This document shows positions 11,901 through 24,123 of a stretch of DNA of 64,000 nucleotides, in pieces. Source of the stretch: Acanthamoeba castellanii str. Neff (taxonomy: Eukaryota > Discosea > Longamoebia > Acanthamoebidae). The notes under the pieces were generated by a model. It saw only the letters and a list, made by a program, of their open reading frames with translations. It was not told where the DNA came from and did not search any database. The DNA lies in assembly GCF_000313135.1 (NCBI RefSeq), contig NW_004457532.1, positions 462,584-526,583 of the forward strand, written 5' to 3'. The position numbers were made by a program, and so were the translations under genes. The first letter of the stretch is position 1, and the number at the start of each line of letters is the position of its first letter.

Positions 11901-14900
11901 CAAGTCGTACAGCCAGATCGAGCGGCTCATGGAAGACGAGGAGAAGATGAGCGACGAGCTGGCCTCGTTCGAGCAGCTGCGCTCCGCCATGGGCGACCAG
12001 CAGCTGCGCATGCGCATCCTGTTCAAAAAGCGACTCTACTTCACCGACGACGTGCCCAACCCGCAGGTGCTCGACAAGTCCTCGCTCGACCTACTGTTCG
12101 CGCAGGCGGCGGAGGACATCCGCACCGGCCGCCTGCCCACCACGCGCGAGGTGGTGCTCAAGCTGGCCGGCCTCAAGCTCCACTCCGACATCGGTAACTA
12201 CAACGGTGAACCTGTAGACGACAAGCAAACGTACTATTAGCCTGTCCGTGTGTCGTGTGTGTGTCGTGTGTGTGTGTGTGTGTGTCGAATGTAGTGCGGA
12301 CAGCTCATCAAGTGATGATGTTGCGTGACCGGCAGGGGTGTGTACATTCCGGCGTACATTCGGTACAAGTTCCAGCAGGAGGACTGGAGCAAGCTGATGG
12401 CCACCGAGCAGAAGACCCACACGGGCCGCTCCGAGCGAGATGTACGCCTGCCTCACTCACCTCTCTTTTGCGTGTCCTGCTTGGTTAGTCGTCGGTCGGC
12501 CGAACTGATCCGTGAGCCCACGCGTGTGTGATGCCGTGCACCATATGCCATACCCTATAGGTGAGGATCGACTACCTGAAGATCGTGTTCCAGCTGCCGC
12601 TCTACGGTGCGGCCCTCTTCGCCATGGAGCTGCAGAACAACATCATCAACCTTGTTCGCGACCAGGGCTACCTCGGTACGTTTGACCTTCATTTCTTTCT
12701 CTGCATCATATATCTCTGATGTGTCGTGTGCGTGTGGTATGCGTGTCGTGTCGTGTGCAGCTATCTCGGGCCGTGGCGTGTGCTTTGTCACGCGCGACCA
12801 GAAGGGCGAGGTGGTGATGACGAGCTACCTGCCCTACGAGGACATCCTCAACTGGGAGTGCACGCCGACCACCACCTCGCTCACCCTCTCCCTCGGCACC
12901 CGCCGCGAAGTGCTCGACCTCAAGTGCGAGCAGTCGAGCGAGGTCGAACGCCTGCTCCGCGACTACACCGGCATCCTCGCCGCCTCCTCCGAATGGGCCA
13001 GGTAAATTCCAATTATTTGATTATTATGATTAGTATTCTTATTTATTTGTTTATTTATTGTCAAATTATGAATTATTCAACTCTTTGTTTTGTGGTTCAG
13101 GGCGATTTCGGACTATGAGACCGAGGATCCGTCGCTGCTGTCGTTCCGCCAGGGCGACGTGATCAACGTGAAGGAGAAGGATGAGTTCAGTGGCTGGTAC
13201 AAGGGCTTCAACTTCGCCAACGGCAAGGACGGCGCCTTCCCGCGCGATCTCGTCAAGATGCTCGTACGTGCCGCCCGTCGTCGCCTCGTGGTCCACGAGA
13301 GGTGTGGTAGAAGGTTGACTGACGTCTGTTTGTGTGCACAAATTGCGCAGGTGGCCCGGCCGAAGACGACGGAGACGGGCAGGAAGAAGGCGCCCACCCA
13401 GTCGACGTACCTCACAACCCGCATGGCCAAGTCCAACCGCCTCAGCGTCGCGCGCGGCCCCGAATCCGATGCCGCCGCAGTTCCCGACGTCCAGACCGCC
13501 GCCGCTGGGTGCGCTCTCCTTTCCTTACATGGTTGTGTGCGGTGTGTGGGTGTGTGCAATGTGCGGCCGTGCGTGTGCGGTGGTGTGTGCGTGTGCGGTG
13601 TGCCCGGCCAGTGTGTCGTGTCGCGTGGTGTGTTTTCTGATCGAGGCCGCGGGTGCTCAGGGCGTCGGTGGAGACGAGCAAGTTCCGCACGCAGATGGAG
13701 GTGAAGGGCACGAGCATCTTCCGCTCGAAGAAGCTCGAGCAGGTGAGCGTGTCGCAGCTCCTCTCCTTCGCGGCACAGCCCATCAAGGCCTCGCTGGTCC
13801 AGCTCCTCCCCGAGGCCTCCAAGCAGGCCGTCGAGATGTTCCAGCTCGTCATGAAGTACATGGGCGACTACCCGACGCGCCTGAGCCAGTCGAAGTACGA
13901 CGCGCTCCCGGCCAAGACAATTCAGATGGCCATCGACAACAGAGAGCTCCGCGACGAGTACAACCTCCTCTCCGCACCCTTCGTTCTTTCTTCACCGTCA
14001 CTGACGTTTACCCGTCGTTATTTTCGTTCTTCGTTCTTTGTGTACACAGACTGTACTGCCAGCTGATGAAGCAGACGAACAAGAACCCGCGCGACAGCAG
14101 CAACGAAAAGGGATGGGAGCTGTTGGCCCTCTGCGCCGGTTGCTTCCTGCCCCAGGACGAGATGCTGGACCGCCTCTACAAGCGCCTCGAAGAGCACGAG
14201 CAAGACGCCAAGGTTCGTCGTCGCCCGTCCAATGGCACACACAAACAAAACCAGCGCGCACGACCTAATCGTCTAATGGCATGCGCTCGCACTCCCCGCA
14301 GGTGGGTTACTATGCCAAGCAAGCGGTCGACAGGCTCCAAAACACGATCCTTGTCGGCGAGCGCGAGTTGGCGCCGTCTCACGCCGAGCTCACCGGTACG
14401 TCCGCACAAGTTGAATTTATCAAATCATTGTCGAAACGATTAGAAAATAATTCTAACATGTTTCTTTTTTCTTGATGTCTGTGCAGCGCTGCGCAACCGC
14501 TCGCGTATCATGTGCCGCGTCGCGCTGCCCAACGGCAGCCACCGAGCCGTGCTGGTGGACGCGTGGACCACCGTCGGCGACGTCGTGCCGGAGGTCATCC
14601 GCCAGCTCCGGTTCCAGAACCAGCCCAAGAGCTTCGGTCTCTTCGAGATCACGCCGCAGGCCAAGAACGAAATCCGTCTCAAGGTACACTCCCTCTCCCT
14701 ATTCATTGGCCTTCTGCAACCAACACTCACCACCGCACACGCACCGCACGCACGCACGCACTTACCACACCACACCACACCACACACACACACACACACA
14801 CACGATCAGGTGCCACTTGCCGATGATATGTTTGTGTGCGATGCGCTGGCCCGCTGGGAGAAGGCGCAGAAGAAGGACAAGAACAACTCGTCGAACCGCA

Positions 14901-15974
14901 TCCCCGACGCCCCGCTCGAGATGCGCAAGAAGCTGTTCTTCCCGCTCGAGCAGGACGACGACCTGGCGCTATCCGAGGAGGACGACATGCTCGCCGACTT
15001 CCTCTTCTCGCAGGTCTGCGAGGACTTCCTGTCGGGCCAGCTCCCCGCTTCCCACAAGGACATCGCCAAGCTCGGCGCCTGTCTCCTCCATATCCGCTTC
15101 CGCGCCTCCGACTCGTCCGCCTCGATCAACAGGTACGCGTTTCACTCCGAACCTGAATAGGAGTTAAAACCTGAGCCTTGACACTGGGCTAACCGCGCGA
15201 AACGCACGCACCACCGCACACAACAGTGGCGTGCTGTCGGAGATCGTGGGCAAGTCGCTGGCCAACAAGAAGGAGGCCCAGCTGATCACGGCGGACATTG
15301 AGGAGGCCTACGGCGAGTTCGCAGGCCTGCCCATCATCACCGCCAAGCGCTCCTTCCTCGGCGTCGCCTCCCATCTCCCGCTCTACGGCGCCGCCCTCTT
15401 CCCTGCTCGCGTAAGTGCCTCTCCCCGTGTGTGGCATGTCGTGTGCGTGTGCGTGTGCGTGTGCGTGTGCGTGTGCGTGTGCGTGTGCGTTTGCGTTTGC
15501 GTGTGCGTTTCACTGACTGTTTGTGTGACGCATGCAGCAAAACGAGCACCCGCAGAGCGTGTGGTTCGCGGTGTCGTCGAAGGGCGTAAGCATCGTGGAG
15601 GCCGACCACCCGCACGGGGTCTACAAGTTTTGGTCGTACCGCGAGGTAGCCAACTGGGGCAACACCAAGCAGAACTTCCACCTCGTCGCCGGCAACCTCC
15701 AGAAGCCCGAGAAGAGGAGCTTCACCTCCGCCTACAGCGCTCACGTACGTGGCCACACCGCTCTTCTCCTCTCGCCCCCCCCCCCCAAAATCCTACTCGT
15801 TTTCGTTCTTTCCGCCACGCTCGTCGCACGTTGCAACACATGTGGCGCTGTAACGAGGCTGGCGTCCTCACATGCAACTCACTCACGTTCCGTTTCACGC
15901 TTCGTTATCTGCAGATTTCTGCGATGTACGCTTGCTTCACCAGCAGGCCCGGCGGTGACACCTACCTCCCGTAG
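5970..15974 (+). CDS. MyTH4-FERM myosin, class VII-like heavy chain
   Basis: A many-exon gene of roughly 2,100 residues. Domains in order: motor (about nt 5970-9640) with P-loop [12 protein letters not shown] (near 6640), switch [11 protein letters not shown] (near 7000), switch [10 protein letters not shown] (near 8065) and the converter start [17 protein letters not shown]; about four IQ motifs (9680-10190); a Glu/Arg/Lys-rich stretch that is probably a single alpha helix (10190-10570); MyTH4 (10970-11680); FERM (11690-12990); SH3 (13100-13262, ALYDY-type signature as [19 protein letters not shown]); a second MyTH4 (13670-14220); and a second FERM ending at the stop at 15974. Motor, IQ, MyTH4-FERM, SH3, MyTH4-FERM is the myosin VII plan and matches the filopodial myosin of Dictyostelium. 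The TEDS-rule position holds Glu. Introns carry long GT-rich or TTTTG microsatellites. Acts at actin-rich protrusions and adhesion sites (family knowledge). The leader before 5970 may be spliced. Confidence 0.93.
6819..6952 (+). repeat. GTGTGC hexamer microsatellite inside a myosin intron
   Basis: About 22 uninterrupted copies of the hexamer GTGCGT/GTGTGC fill most of the intron 6819-6987. The intron starts within the repeat itself (AAGACG then GTGCGT), so nearly every repeat unit is a potential 5' splice site. Confidence 0.95.
9363..9434 (+). repeat. TTTTG pentamer microsatellite in a myosin intron
   Basis: About 14 tandem copies of TTTTG within the intron just after the exon ending CSMILD. 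It is pyrimidine-rich on this strand and sits just upstream of the 3' splice site. Confidence 0.95.
10390..10456 (+). repeat. CACACG hexamer microsatellite in a myosin intron
   Basis: About ten copies of the hexamer ACACGC, the reverse complement of the GTGTGC unit at 6819, in the intron that splits the charged helix of the myosin tail. Confidence 0.9.
15437..15510 (+). repeat. GTGTGC/GTTTGC hexamer microsatellite in a myosin intron
   Basis: About eight copies of GTGTGC that drift to GTTTGC at the 3' end, in the last-but-one intron region of the myosin gene. Confidence 0.85.
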
Positions 15975-16640
15975 GCGGCACGCGCTCGTGAGTGCGAGTG
16001 AGGTGCACCTCAGCCCCTTCCGTGGAGCGCGAGAGCCCTCACTCCTTTCTTTAGCCCTATGGTGCATCGTGGGCGCCGCGTGTTGTTGGCGTGTTACGGC
16101 CGTTCCTCTAATGCGACAATCCAACCTCCTTTTGTATTCTTCGATTCTTGCTGCTTTCTTGCTCCTGACTTCTGAGGCGCCTCGTTGCTTGCTTCACGTC
16201 TCGTGGCGCGCGCCCTGTCTTCTTTGCTTTGGTTGTCCCTTCCTCCTCGTCTCCTTCTCCGCGCTGGGCAATTTCCCGTAATTTTTGGCGTTTGGAGCTT
16301 TCTTTTAGTTCACTCCACCAATCGGAAGAGGAATGCATACTATTTTTCAGATACTCGTTCAAAAAACTGCAGTCCGTCGAGCTCGGCTCCGGAGGCGCGA
16401 GGACGTGGGGGGTGTTGGTTGAGGTGGTGGCCTACATTGTCTGTCATTGTCGGCCCCTTGTGAAGAAGAAGAGGAAGCACACTACCGCAAGAGAGCATCT
16501 CATCTCGTCAGAGGATTATTTTTTTGATTGTTCACCGGATTGCGAGATTGAAGGGAGCGGCAAAGCGTTGGTGAATGCAAGAGGCGTTGGAATAGCGATC
16601 GATCAATCATCAACGGCCCGAAAGAGAAGAGAGTGGGATC
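15975..16640. other. Intergenic region, myosin 3' / U-box gene 5'
   Basis: A 666-base gap. It begins GC-rich and becomes AT-richer towards 16750. I see no convincing exon or RNA gene. An open frame in 16229-16672 has codon use unlike the neighbouring genes and starts at a GTG. The region should hold the myosin 3' UTR and the promoter and 5' UTR of the downstream gene. Confidence 0.5.
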
Positions 16641-19600
16641 ATGCGCTGTTGGAGGGCTCGACACAGCACTGAACTAGAGGCCTCGGACAAGCCCAAGTAC
16701 GCTCCACCAACTATTTTACATTTTATTTGTGCCATAAAATTAAAAAAACATGAATAAATATTTTTTTGAATTTATTGACCGCATGTTGGGCGCAGGCGAC
16801 AGCCCAAGGACCGACACACCACCCCGAAGGGCAAGGAATCGCAGAACCAGCACGACCGCTCGTCCGATCCGTCGATGGGAAGAGCGGCCGATGGTGGCGG
16901 TACGAACAGCCGCGGACGTTCGTTGGTGCCGCCCGAGTACCTGTGCCCGCTCACCAACCGCCTCATGCGGTACACCTCAAACCGACCTCGCCCTGCCTCG
17001 TGTCGCTTCGTTCTTTTTTTCACATGGCACCTTTCGTTCTTTTCTTTTTTTGGGATTGGCCATCTCGTCAGTGAGCCGGTCATCGGACAAGACGGGCACA
17101 CCTACGAGAAGAAAGCCATCGAAGAGTGGATCAAGAAGAAGGTGGGTCCTTGCGTTCATCTCTGATCTTCAATCATTCTTTATTGTGACACCAACTGATG
17201 AGCTGAGTGTGAACCACACATCTCGTACCCTCAGGGCACGAGTCCAGTCACCCGAGAGAACATGAGCATCTATCTGCTCCTGCCCAACAAGGAACTGCAG
17301 AGCAAGATCACTCACTACACATCGACGGCCAACCTTCACGTGATTCGACGAGCCGAGACGTCGTCGTCGACGTCGTCGTCGAAGAACGCGACCAAGACGC
17401 TGCGCAAGTCCTCCGGAGGGGCCGACGTCGAGATGCGGGAAATGAAGCGAAGCGCAAAGAACGAAAACGGCGACGTGTCGACGACGACGACTGGCGGGGG
17501 AGAGAAGATGGCGGGAAGGGGAAGCGGAAGGACGAGAGCAGCGGGTCGGACACGCGCGAGCGACTCAACACCAGCGGCGGGGCCGGTGGCGGCAACAGCG
17601 ACCCGGACGAGACCCGCAAGAAGGCCAAGCGCGAAGGCGGCATGAAGTCGTCTGCCGTCGCGCCCGCCACGCTGGCCAACAGCTACATGCTCACGACGAC
17701 GATGGCGATGGACGCGGTCGAGCACAGCTACATCGGCACCGGCACCGGCGGCCGAGACTGTGATCGTGATGACGCGCTCCACGGCTCGCAGTGCTCGTCT
17801 GTCGGCAGCCAACGCGGCGGCTGCAAGCCCAAGTCCCTCAAGGACGAGATGAACCGATTCGTGAAGGACCACCACCATCACCATCACCACCACGGCGCCA
17901 AGCACTCGCGAAGGGAAAGCGACGCCGCACACAACAGCAGCAACAGCAGAATGGACGAGCCGAGGAGTTCGGAATCGTTCTACGGCGCGTTCAACGCGTC
18001 AAACTCGCGCGAGTCCGTGCACGTGACCACCGTCGAGGAGGACAAGTCGAAAGCAAAGGCATGTGCGCACTGATCGTGGTGTGTGTGTGTGTGTTTCATA
18101 ACGCTGACACTCTCCCTCTCTGCAAACAGAAACTGTGGAAGGAGGCGCGAAAGCACTACAGGAAGGGACCGCAGCGCAATGAGAACCTTGCGCTGCTCTT
18201 TCTCGAGGAGGCCGCCGATCTCGGTTCAATCGGTCCGATTTCACTCCGTCTCCCCAACACGATCTCCACCACCATCACAACCTTACACGTCTGTGCTTCT
18301 CCTTTCTTAGATGCGATGTACAAGCTGGGCTCGTTCTACTTCAAGGGGCGCGGAGGCCAGAAGACGCCGCAGCAGGCGTTCCGTCGCTGGAAGGAAGCCT
18401 CCGCCCTGGGCCACCTCAAGGTACCACTCACACTTCTTTTCTTATTTATTCTATATATTTTCTTTATTTATTCTTTATTATTTATTATTTTATTGTGGTT
18501 ATGGCTCACGCCACGCGCTATCGACCAGGCGACGGCCAAGCTGGGCTTTTGCTATCTCAACGGGGTTGGGGTCAGCAAGGACAACGGAGAGGCGATTCGC
18601 CTCTACATGGTGGCCGCCAGCGAAGGTATGTTCATGGGCGTCATCGCCATCATCATCATCCACTCGATCGTTGACGCTCACATCAACGATGTGTGCAGAT
18701 TGCCCAGCGGCGATGAATGACCTTGCGTGGTGCTATCAGAACGGCCAGGGTACGCACCATTCATTCACGACTCGGTCCTCCTGCCACTGGGCCTGATCAC
18801 AAGCCTTTTGGGACACAAAACAGGGATCGCCAAGGATATGGCCGCCGCTGTCGCGCTGCTCACCCGATCAGCCAAGCAGGGCAACAAACACGCCCTCAAC
18901 TCGCTCGCGTGGGCCTACCAAAACGGTGCGCACGCGCGCACACACGCACACACGCACACACGATCAACGCACACACACACCGCCGCATTCGCGTAGACTG
19001 CGTGCTGATGATGCGGGTGCTGTGGCACTGGACTGTCCAACAGGCGAGGGCTGCGAGAAGGACATCGGGAAGGCCATCGAGCTGTACACCAAGGCGTCGG
19101 ACAAGGGACTCCCGGTCGCGCGGTGGAACCTCGCCTGGTGCTACCACAACGTCGTCAAGGACCTGCCCAAGGCCGTGGAGACCTACACCAAGGCGGCGGA
19201 CGAGGGCCACCCGGGCGCCATGTGGATTCTCGGCCGGTTCCTCGAGACGGGGGACATCATGGGCCGTGACCTCAAGCGAGGTACCCTAACCCTCCCTCTG
19301 CAGCTCGTCTTCGTTCTTTTTATCGTTCGGCCGCATTCGTTCTTTTTCTTCGCTCTTTGCCCCCCCATACATTGATGGCTGATCGTCTCAACGCGCACAG
19401 CTGTGGAGTACTACACGAAGGCGAGCAATGCGAGCCATGCGCCGGCCACTGCCAGCCTGGCCTCGTGCTACTTCTACGGTACGATCCTAGCTCCACTCCA
19501 CCCGTGCCTCTTCTCTTTCGCTCTTTCGCTCACAACACGACACAGGCAAGGGGGTCGAGAAGGACTTGAACAAGGCGATCCCGCTCTTCGTCCAAGCCGC

Positions 19601-21045
19601 CGAGCAGGGCAACAAGCAGGTACCTCTTCTTTCTGTTCTCTCTTCTCTTCTCTTTTCATTTTTTTAACTCCGATTGTACCGGTTACAACACAGGCCGAGT
19701 TTCGTCTGGGCCAGTGCTACGAGGAGGGCGACGGCGTCGACGTGGATCACGCGCTGGCGGCCCAGTACTACGCGCGGGCTGCCGCCAAGCAGCTCCCCGA
19801 AGCCATGGTGAGCCTCGGCCTCTGCTACAAGCTGGGCAAGGGTGTCGAGCTCGACGCCGCCAAGGTGCGCCCGCGTCGTCGTCACCATCATCATCCTCAC
19901 CGCCCACAGCTGACCACTTTTCGCGTACACGACAGGCGTTGGGCTGGTTCAAGAAGGCGATGCAGTTGAACGACGCCGGCGGAATGCTGCGTCTGGCGGA
20001 ATGCTATGAAGAGGGAGAGGTACGCGCCACAGCGTCGATCCAACCGCCACCTTAACCACTCGCTGGCAGCGCCTAGGAGTGTTAACGCTCGTTTCCCTCT
20101 GCAGGGTGTGGGGGCGAGCGAGACCAAGGCCTTCGAGTTATACGAGAAGGCTGCGATGCGGGGGAGCCCGGTGGCCATGTACCGACTGGGCCAATGCTAC
20201 GAACACGGAAAGGTGCGCGCCCGCCCGGCCTCGTTGAGCCCGTGAGCGACACTCGAGAAAGCAGCGGTGATCTTACCGCTATCGGTGACGTGTGCGATGG
20301 TGGCTGTGTGTGGCACAGGGCGCGGGGAAGGACGAGAAGAGGGCGGCAGCGGTTTACCTGCAGGCGAGCAAGGCCGGCTGTGCCGAGGCCCAGAACTACC
20401 TGGGCCTCTGCTATCAGTTCGGCAAGCTCGTGCAGCGCAATCCTGACAAATGTACACTACCCGCGCCACACCACATCCGCTCCGCTTGCAGGCGAAAGAG
20501 AGAGCGAGAGACTCACCTCACCCGTTCTCGCAGCTTTCCAGCTGTTCCAGCAAGCAACCGAGAGTGGATTCGTCGATGCGCTCTACAACCTGGGTCGGTG
20601 CTATCACCACGGAGAGGTGCGAGACCTTTTTATCTCCGAGATGTCCCTCTGCACTCACCTTCTTCTCTTTCTTCTTTGGCTACGTGGCACAGGGAGTGGC
20701 AAAGAACATGGCGGAGGCGGTGGAGTTGTACACCAAGGCAGCTGCGCTGGTACGTCGAACCTTATTTTTAACTCCTATTGCTGCGAAAGTGCTCACCGCG
20801 TGTGTGCACAACAGGGACAGAGGTCCGCGCAGTGGAAGCTGGGGATGTGCTACGAGTGCGGCGAGGCGGTGGAGAAGGACATCCAGAAGGCCGTCCACCT
20901 CTACATCCAGGCCGCCAAGCAGGGCCACTCGCGTGCGCAGCGACACCTGAGCCACTGCTACCGGACGGGCAAGGGCGTGCCTGTGGACCTTGCCAAGGCC
21001 AAGAAGTGGCGGCAGCGCGCAATCGAAAACGGGGAACGCCCCTAA
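16641..21045 (+). CDS. U-box protein with 15 Sel1-like repeats (probable E3 ubiquitin ligase)
   Basis: Exon 1 16641-16696, exon 2 16796-16969, exon 3 17072-17141, exon 4 17235-18058, then many small exons. The U-box spans exons 2-4: PPEYLCPLTNRLM, then REPVIGQDGHTYEKKAIEEW, then SPVTRENM. This is the E2-binding fold of plant PUB and CHIP ligases. A Ser/Lys/His-rich linker follows (nt 17340-18050, with an eight-His run). From 18130 to the stop there are 15 Sel1-like repeats of 33-36 residues with the A...LG.CY..G.GV..D..KA...Y.KAA..G pattern. Sel1 repeats form a TPR-like scaffold that could present substrates. A one-base frame break lies in the linker near 17496-17500. Intron 18059-18129 needs a GC donor. 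The poly(A) signal overlaps the stop codon. Confidence 0.88.
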
Positions 21046-21050
21046 ATAAA
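21045..21050 (+). terminator. Poly(A) signal AATAAA overlapping the stop codon
   Basis: The stop TAA at 21043-21045 is followed directly by ATAAA, so the last A of the stop codon is the first base of AATAAA. If used, the 3' UTR would be only some 15 to 30 bases. Confidence 0.55.
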
Positions 21051-21239
21051 ACAACATACGTTGGACTAGTAATGCTCAGAGCAGGGGAAAGAGTGGGCCA
21101 GGAGTGGGTTTGGGAGCTTTACTAGTAATTGGAAGTAGTGGTGGCAATTAGAACACTTGCAAGCCAACCAAGGCTTGTGTGCGTTGTGTGATGTGTGGCG
21201 TGGCGTGGCTGGCGAAGAGAGGAGAAGAGGCGCCTACAC

Positions 21240-24123
21240 TTAGTCCCTCTTGGTGTCCTTGGCCGAGGCCGCAAGCCTGGCGTAGAGCCTGTGGCGCAGC
21301 GCCTGCCATCCAACGAGGATGGTCACCAAACCAAGACCAGCAAGGTAGACCTATGGGAGGAGGAGGGGAACAGTGTTAGCGATCAGCACACTACGCGCGC
21401 GCACAAAGGGCTTGAGAAGAACGTACCAGGGTCTCAACCATGGTGAGCTGGAGCCAGTAGAGCACGTAGAGGCCGATCACGGCGGAGATGCAACCCAGGA
21501 AGCCGACGGCCGAGAGGAAGCCCGTGCCGGACAGAGGGAAGTTGCTGAAGTTGGCTCCCACAAGGAACAGCTGAGAACAGAGAGGGGTGAGAATTCGCTG
21601 CTAGAAGGGCAACAGTTGCGATCGGAGGCGGAAAGTACCCCAACGAAGAGCACGAGGACGGGAACGCCAACGACGAGGGCGGTGAAGGTCATGGAGACGG
21701 TGGGGGGAGGCCTCTTCTCGGGCTTCCTGAACTGGTGGTGGATCTCGGGCCTAAGACCCTCGGTCGAGGGGGCGGCCGGCTCTTCCCTCTGCTTACCGAG
21801 GCTACACACGCAACAAGGGCCGTGAGTGAACGTCACCGACAGCGAGAGAGCTTGCACAGCTGAGCAATGCACGCCGCCGAAGCCATAACTATAACAACTA
21901 CAACGATGATGATGATGATGATGAAAAAATGGATGAAGGGCGTTACCTGAGGAAAACGTCGGCGACGGGCCAGAAGTAGGGGCGGTGGAGGAAGGCGTCA
22001 CCGACGAGGAGGTGCACGGAGTACTTGCCGCTACGGCCCTGGAAGGCACGGCCGGCCTCGCGCAGGTTCTAGGTTCATAACACAACCAACGTTGCTCAAG
22101 CGGTTAGAGAGGCGAACGAAATAACGTGTGTGTAGTGTGTGTAGTGTGTGTAGTGTAGTGTAGTGTGTTGTGTTGTGTTGTGTGAGAGAGTGAGAGAGAG
22201 AGAGAGAGAGAACACGTACCAGGTGAACCTTGTACTTGTTGCCGGTGAGCTGGGCGGGGAGGATGACCTCGTGGCCAGACTCCTCGTGACGGAAGACGAC
22301 GAAGGCCTGTTGGACGGGCAGGGGACGACCCTGGCTGCGCACACGGAAGCTCACCAGCACGTGCTGGAGCGGGTTGGCCTTGATGACCTCGGCCACCTTC
22401 TCGGGGTAGGAGACCTTGTAGGCCTGCTCGAGGTCCTCATCCTCGAGCGCGTCGACGACCTGGACGGCGACATCGGAGAGATCGGCGGTGACGACCACCT
22501 TGACGCCCCGCACCACGCCGACGGCACCGAAGACGGGCGCGTCCTTGCTCTCGGGAGCGACCGACAGGTCGATCGAGTACAGACCTGGGAAAGTGATCGC
22601 GGTTAGACTGCGCGTCGACGATCGAGTCAGAACATTCACCGGCTCGCTTCACGCACCCTGGTCGGGCTTGGCGGCGAGGATGTTGAAGGAGTAGAGGGTC
22701 TCGTCGGCGTTGGTGGAGACGGGGGTGGCCTGCTGGTTGTGGAGGATGACCTGCTTCTCGTTGGCGGTGGGGTAGACCTTGGTGATGTAGACGTTGGCCT
22801 TCGAGGCGAACTTGCCAAAGACGTCGGTCACGCGGAACTGTTCATGCCCGCAAGAGCGATGGTGGGTGAGCCACACGCACCACACAAGCCAACCAAGAAC
22901 AAACTACAGAGCAAGAGCATGGTGTGCCACGGCTAGAGCTCTGGGAAGAAGGGCAATACCTTGACGAGGGAGTCTTCGCCCTTGGAGGAGGCGAGGACAG
23001 AGCTGTTGGGGAGGGTCACCACGAGGGGCGACTTCTTCCAGACGTTGCTGGCAACGGTCTTGAGCGCCCGCAGGAGGTGGTAGGCGTCGACGGCGTTGCT
23101 CACGCGCTTGTGGCGCAGGAAGAACTCGGCGAGCTTAGCGACCTGAGACTGTGTTGGCAGACCGATGAATGAATGAGCAGATGATAGATTGAAATGACAC
23201 TACATCATAAAATAATAAAGAGCAGGACGACTTACCTCAGTGACGGTAACGGACTCACCGCTGCGGGTAAGAGCCTCGGCGCCGATCCAGAAGAGGGCGG
23301 TAGCGCGCAGGGGGTTCTGCGAGTCTTCGAATTCAATGATGTTGTCGTCTTCCTCGTCGACATCGGCCAGGAGCTGGCTGATGGATTCGGCCACAGTCTT
23401 GATGTGCTTCAGCGCGGCCTGCTTGGAGGCGTCGACCGGCCCGGACTTGCCATCGGCGCCCTTCTTGGGGGCGACGTTGAGGGCGGCAGCGCGCTTGAGG
23501 AGGGCGAGGGCGTGGTAGGCGAGGCCAGCGTTGCCAGCAGTACCCTCCTCATCGTTGGATCCAGCGCGGAAGAGGCCCTCAGGCTCCATCAAATCAGCGA
23601 TGCGCTCAGCCACCTCGGAGGCGACGTCGCTCGAGACGGTGACGGCAGGCGAGGCAGTCTTCTGGATCTGCTGGAGGGCAGCGAGGGCGGCATGCAGATC
23701 GGCGAGCTGAGCCTGATCATTGGCGAGCACAGATTCGACCAGCTTGGTGCCGAGGGACGAAAGAGTGGCAGGAGAGGGCTGCGATTCGCACTTGAGGGCC
23801 GAGATGACGCCAAGGGCGCGATGAATGGCCTGAGCGTCGACGATCTTGGCAGAGGCCGAGGCAAGCAGCGTAGACGCCTTGCCGCAGAGCTGCGCCGAAT
23901 TGGGGAATGATGTGGTCTTGGAGAGGGAGGCCAGCGTCGCAACCGCGTAGTAGTCCTCCTCGATCAGCTCGTCGCTGCTCTGGCGGCGCTCGAGCTGTTC
24001 AGTGAGGCGCGCACGGAGGGCGGCTTCATCGGCGCCCGAGAAGAAATCGGAGGGGGTACCCAGCGCAAGCGCCGATACGGCGAAGAGAGCAAAGAAAGCG
24101 AGTAAGAGGAAGGAAGTCTTCAT
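21240..24123 (-). CDS. RPN2: Ribophorin II (oligosaccharyltransferase subunit, RPN2/Swp1 family)
   Basis: Eight exons, complement of join(21240..21350, 21427..21570, 21639..21801, 21947..22068, 22220..22584, 22657..22837, 22960..23142, 23236..24123), give 718 aa. The N-terminus is a clear signal peptide (MKTSFLLLAFFALFAVSALA). A long luminal helical repeat domain and beta-rich domains follow (FRVTDVFGKFASKANVYITK; LYSIDLSVAPESKD). The C-terminus has three or four membrane segments (TALVVGVPVLVLFVGV, VGFLGCISAVIGLYVLYWL, VYLAGLGLVTILVGW) and a basic lysine-containing cytosolic end (AKDTKRD). Length and layout match ribophorin II, which supports N-glycan transfer at the ER translocon. The start is 173 bases from the divergent KCTD9-like gene. 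Confidence 0.9.
22108..22212. repeat. GTGTGTAGT and GAGAGA simple repeats in an RPN2 intron
   Basis: A GTGTGTAGT-type tract passes into GTTGT and then a (GA)n run, all inside the intron between exons 4 and 5 of the minus-strand ribophorin II gene. Confidence 0.8.

Noticed and set aside
16229..16672. Plus-strand open frame of 147 codons before the U-box gene
   Set aside because: It starts at a GTG, its codon use differs from neighbours, and the true first exon (16641-16696) lies in another frame.
17871..17893. Eight-histidine run that could suggest a vector tag
   Set aside because: It is encoded by mixed CAC/CAT codons within a natural Ser/Lys/His-rich linker and no vector sequence adjoins it.
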